From assembly GCF_950023065.1 (NCBI RefSeq), contig NC_088678.1, forward strand, positions 39,546,580 to 39,610,579: a stretch of 64,000 nt of DNA, given 5' to 3'. Source of the stretch: Planococcus citri (Eukaryota; Arthropoda; Insecta; Hemiptera; Pseudococcidae). The position numbers were made by a program, and so were the translations under genes. The stretch's first letter is position 1; every line of letters starts with the position of its first letter. The notes under the pieces are model-generated. The model made no database searches, was not told the origin of the DNA, and worked only from the letters and a program-made list of their open reading frames with translations. Below, piece after piece: positions 59,601 to 64,000 of this stretch.

Positions 59601-60995
59601 TTAAAAAAAAAAAAAAAGAAACAGGCCCTGGCCAACACACACTTCACCTCGTTAAATATTTCATTCGGATCACTATTTGAAAAAAATATCACCCGGATCG
59701 CAACCCTACACTTCGCCTCACCTTATATAAAATTTTTGACGCGAGCCTGAATCTCATTAGAATCGTCACAGCTGTAAAAAAAAAATTTTCTGATAAAAGA
59801 CCCACGAAGATTAACGACAAAAAAATTATAATTCCGCGAAACTCTTAAAATGGAAATTCTGTATTTGGAAAAATTTTCGCCTGCATTTTGAATATAAATT
59901 ACATTTAAAAGTAGAACTTGGTGAAAAAAGTCAACTCTTTATTTTAATTTATAGGCGACATTGCTATGTGTTAACCTCCAGTGAAAAATTCACGCGTGTT
60001 TCCAACTCGATTTTTTTTCCTTTCTCGAATACGATAAAGAAATTATACAAAAGGATATTCCGTGCACCTTTTAGCGCTATATATGGTTCTGCATGCCAGG
60101 AAATATTGCTATTCGTCGGTGCCGCGAATAATTTAAAAGGGTACTCGCGAATACAAGAAAAACGCATTTAAAGTAAACTCGCGTTCTAATATGTACGTTT
60201 GTATAAGTAATATACAACGCTATAATAGAATACGAGTAGAAGCTTGCAAAATACCCAATAAATTGTTTCGCTAATATTGGTAAATATTTGAAAATCAATA
60301 CCAGAATACTTGTCTTATATTACAAAGGTTGAGATTTTTATTTTTCAGTATCTATTTGCAGATAAATATTTTATACATAAAGCAATGTCCTGAAATAACA
60401 AAGTAACCAGGAAAATTATCTGCATTGTACAATTTTGCGAAAAACACGTTTCATGCATCTAGAAAATTTAACACGGTCAAGGACGTGAAATTTATAAAAT
60501 TAAAAATCGATATGTAAATTAATCACTGGTTGAAAATTTAGTTTGTGTATTTAAATAAATCCTTGGTTCGTGATCAACTATGTATTCTGCATTCGCATTC
60601 CCTAATGATCTACTTTGGCTAATTGGGAGTAGTAGAATTTGCGTGCTGTAAAAAACAGTATATAGGAGACCAGGTAGCCTAATAATCAATGAGAAGGTGT
60701 GAAGAGAGTCGAGGGATTGAAGAAATGGAACTGGAGGCATCATTTAGAATAAATTTCACGAATGAATAAATAAATTTGGAAAAAAATTGCGCTAATGGTA
60801 ATTTTTATCAAGTTTGATTATAAATATAATGCTTTAAAAAAAACAATAATTTGAAAATTAAGAGATTATTCATGAGAGGGTACGGGACGTGCTGAATATT
60901 TAATCAATTATTCTGCATATTCTCAACTTTTTTTTGATACCTACCTAATTTAATCGTCACTACTTATCGATTTCTGTTATTTCTTGGATTTGAAT
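56678..60995. other. AT-rich non-coding region
   Basis: No supported gene. About 58960-59600 is less AT-rich with short sequence-complex stretches, possibly a promoter or 5' UTR. A poly-G run lies at 58853. A minus-strand frame ending at 60519-60521 has an acceptor-like TTTTTTACAG just upstream (about 60650) but is too short to assign. Confidence 0.35.
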
Positions 60996-61172
60996 TTATG
61001 ACGAACCATTTCTGGACTTGAGTCCTCCTTCCGGTTTTGCAAATTTTTTTCTTTTGGATTTCTCCAGCTGATCGACTACGATCTCCTCACTAAATACGTG
61101 CAGGGTTGAACGAGAGAGCCTCAATGTTTTGGCACTCGTTTCAACACTCCATTCCCCCTTTGAAGTAGGTAT
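60996..61172 (-). pseudogene. Possible exon or relic with HTH-like segment
   Basis: After an acceptor-like CATATACCAG the minus strand encodes 58 residues to a stop at 60996-60998. GEWSVETSAKTLRLSRSTLH resembles the helix-turn-helix of pogo/pipsqueak-type proteins. A KSKRKKFAKPEGG basic tail follows. It is probably a transposase-derived fragment or an isolated exon; identity is weak. Confidence 0.25.
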
Positions 61173-61460
61173 CTGGTATATGCAAAATAATTTTTTCAAA
61201 GTTTCGAAAGTTTAAAGTTCAATTAGAGCTACCATATAAAATTTGGAAACGAATCAGTAAACTTACTTTTTTCAAATTGAAAGAAGAAAAAAAGTAGAAA
61301 ATCCGTCTGACCAATGGTTTGCTGGATTTTCAAAAATGCTGATATGGAATTTCGAATTCATTTTTTCGAATCCAACCCCTTCTTCTCCTTCTCACCATAC
61401 AACAACTTGAAGACTTTCGCAACAAGCCCCTAAAAGTTGTTTTTTATTGCTAAAATTAAT
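61173..61460. other. Short non-coding stretch
   Basis: AT-rich DNA between the HTH-like frame and the minisatellite. I see no gene or clear repeat in it. Confidence 0.35.
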
Positions 61461-61810
61461 GAAAATTCATGTTTTTCTTTCAAACCAAACTGTCCAGAAA
61501 GTCTTGTTTCAAGCCAAAATTCACAAAAATCGTACTTTTTCATCAAAATTGCCTAAAAGACTTTTTTTTTTACCAAAATCGCAGAAAAATCTTTTTTTTG
61601 GTCAAAATTTTCAGTAAGTCTCGCTTTTTTTGGTCACAAAAAATATTTTCGCTTTCGTCAAAATTGCAAAAAAAAAAAAACAGTTTTTTTCTATCAAAAT
61701 TACGAAAAATCTTACTTTTTTGAAAAAAACGGTAAATAAGACATTTTTTTATCAAAGTCGAAAAAGCCTGGTTTTTAAAAATCAAAATCGCCTAAATTGT
61801 TCGACCAAGT
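61460..61810. repeat. Degenerate minisatellite, period about 35-40 bp
   Basis: Imperfect units of the form TCAAAATTGCMNAAAAAGNC followed by a T-run repeat head to tail about eight times. Apparent open frames on both strands here reflect the repeat. Confidence 0.6.
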
Positions 61811-64000
61811 AAAATTGCAAGAAATTCTCACATTTGAAGATTGAGGGTTTTTTTTGGGGGGGGGGGGATTCATTCGAGGATTTGAATGCGAAAATTCATT
61901 ATTCAGGGAAAAAACTTGAACGAAAAATTTGAGGAAAAGGATATTCGGGCTGGATTCGGGAGATTGTCCCAGAATGTTATTTTTAGATAGGATTTGAGCC
62001 TCGAGGTGTTCTCACAAAATTTCGAAATGAAAAAGCAGAACTTTTTGGCAAGACATTGATTTTACATAACAATTTTTAGTTTTTCCAATTCCAATACATA
62101 TCTTTATATTATTCCAAGATTCTTTCCGCAGGGGTGGATGTCAAAAATATCTATCAGAAGAGGAAAAGGAAACGTGTTTCTGCCCAAGAGAGCATCAAAA
62201 TGTTCGGAAAATATTTATTTTAGAAAGTCAAAACAACAGTTTTCATCATAATTTTTCAATGGGTTCATTAAAAATGCAATCTTGTTCTTCTAAAATGAAT
62301 TATTATAGTTATTACAATGGAAAAGACTGAATATCCAAAGTTTTGTATAAGTGATTTCTTTCCGCAGTCAATTAAATAATCCTGATTATGGAACCTCAAT
62401 AGATTCATTTTTTTAGATTTGAGTAATTTTTTCAGAATTATTCAAACTACAGAGACTAGGGAGACTTTTCTGAAAATTTGCCCTTCTTGAATTAATCAAT
62501 TCCCAAAATATGGATTTTCAAGTTGAATTCGCGAAAAAATATCAAAAAATTCGATGGGGAAACTTGTGTATTATGTACTTTTTAAAAAAAAATCAAATTT
62601 TGATTTTCTTTGGATAGCGCTTCAATATCCACTTTTGATACACGTCAAAAAAATGTTTTTTAGGATTCCTCCCCCCCCCCAAAAAAAATTGAAAATGTAT
62701 ACAAATTAAACATTTGTAAATGACAAAAATTGTATCTTAGTAGGTCTCAAACCGTTAGAAAAAACCAACGATCTTACGCATAGAACTGCGTCGAATTTTA
62801 TCACTTCTACTGTCGAAATTTAGCTCACAAAATTTTCATTTTAGGAACTGAGGTCTAAATTTTGCAATTGTGTATCTAACTAAAAATTTTGCCTCTTTGC
62901 TTCAAAATATTTCAATTCCCTGCCATTAATTCGTAAAAATTTATTCACTTTAGACACTTCATTTATTATCACCCATTTCGTCATAACTTGGGTAAACATT
63001 GCAAATTTTATTGCAAAATAACGTATCATGTCAAAGTGAAATTTCGAATAAGTAATATTTAGCTTAGAAAATCAATGTAGGTATTTGTTCACAAAGGGCC
63101 GAGAAGAGGGAAGGGACGGGAAACCGCAGAAATTCAACGCTAAAAATTTTTCTAATGACAAAGCTATTCGCGAAAACAGTCCAGTTATTTGGGATGCAGA
63201 CTTCGGTGGACACTGTCCTCAAAATTTCGTTCAATTTAACCCTTCTCTTTTTCCTTCTTAAAATTCTCCTCATCAATATTGTTCATCATCATCACACATC
63301 GTACCTTGAAATACTTTCAGAAACATCCGAGTCAACTGATATTATTTCAAAGTTCAGACATCATTTTCCTTGGATAATACAAGCAAAAAACGCATCAACG
63401 TGTCCTCAAATGTCGAAATGTAACGTTTTCCTCGAATAAATCGGTATCTTACTCAATTCTCGAAACCGCAACCGGCAAAATTACAGAGTACGATGCGAGT
63501 ATTACGTGGTATTTACACGGTCAAAAACTCGTTCTGGATTTGTGCTATTTTCATACAAAGGTGTACATACCATACTTTAAAAACCTACTAAATCCAACAT
63601 CTACGAGTAACATCCTGTTTTAGCACACACCGAAGAATCTAAGGCGATACGTGTCCAAAGCTAACGTAAAGGAGAATATGGCAATGGCATCATCGCGATC
63701 GGCAGGGAACCGTTTTGATTTAAGTACCCAGTCGTAGGTCTATAGGTAGATGTACCTGGACGATCTAACTCATTGATATACGAGCACTGTACCAAGTACC
63801 ATCCGCCATCCGGAGATACTTAGGTAGGTACATTGGTAATCGCAAAAAGAATCTACATTTAGCTTGTTTACGCCCTATGTGTTAATCAGCACCACGTAAA
63901 CATGGAATCCATAAGAATCTATAGTATATTCATCGTATTCTACATCAGTTCGCGGTTTGTTTTTCTATTAGTTCTCTGCACTATTTGTTTAATGACATCA
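61811..64000. other. AT-rich non-coding region to window end
   Basis: It contains poly-G (about 61854) and poly-C (about 62669) runs and TAGGTACCTA motifs near 63740-63830. The 63155-63439 plus frame has no recognisable features. No gene could be supported. Confidence 0.4.

Noticed and set aside
61469..61812. F/K-rich frames on both strands
   Set aside because: Products of the degenerate minisatellite.

Overview
This is a 64 kb window of AT-rich eukaryotic nuclear DNA. Its genes are split by short introns (often 70-85 nt) with GT-AG borders, untranslated regions are long, and several different mobile-element relics sit between genes. The gene set (a FAST-kinase-domain protein, TMEM237, a CTTNBP2 N-terminal-like protein, a secreted frizzled-related protein, a GT31 glycosyltransferase) and a dispersed TAGGTACCTA-type motif point to an insect. 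I associate that motif with Lepidoptera and with mealybugs and scale insects, but I cannot settle the order from sequence alone. No prokaryotic features, tRNAs, rRNAs or CRISPR arrays were seen.

Left part (1-21.5 kb) is gene-dense. A minus-strand FASTKD-family mitochondrial gene has eight exons (46-4746, 658 codons plus stop; its last RAP-domain exon lies 1.8 kb from the rest). It is divergent from a plus-strand TMEM237 gene (8487-9647, 6 exons, 266 aa). The space between them is filled by a stack of four or five inverted-repeat DNA elements, four of which have exact 8-bp target duplications. TMEM237 converges on a large minus-strand gene (10617-16577, 8 exons, 1651 aa) whose N-terminus resembles the helical region of ZNF292/RLF/ZNF654 but which has no zinc fingers. 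That gene is divergent from a plus-strand CTTNBP2NL-like (STRIPAK-linked) gene (17449-20015, 9 exons, 529 aa), with 871 bp between start codons.

Middle part (21.8-34.7 kb) is one minus-strand gene for a secreted frizzled-related protein: signal peptide, frizzled CRD, NTR domain and Lys/Ser-rich tail (4 exons, 351 aa). Its 10.3 kb first intron holds a roughly 1.57 kb imperfect palindrome, a mariner-like MITE and other repeats.

Right part (34.7-64 kb) is gene-poor. It has a second large palindrome (40.66-41.63 kb), a probable minus-strand 3' UTR of an unidentified gene (44.1-45.1 kb), an orphan reading frame (46.7-47.1 kb), an RFX X-box-like site in a GC-richer island (48.4 kb), blocks of TTCGCGAACGAA repeats, a 125-bp tandem array split by another 8-bp-TSD MITE, the catalytic exon of a beta-1,3-galactosyltransferase (52924-54065, minus) whose membrane-anchor exon I could not find, and a 5'-truncated LINE with an intact RNase H domain.

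Exon models were made by hand from splice sites, reading phase and family resemblance. The five multi-exon models each sum to a whole number of codons. Family names rest on recognised motifs, not on a database search.
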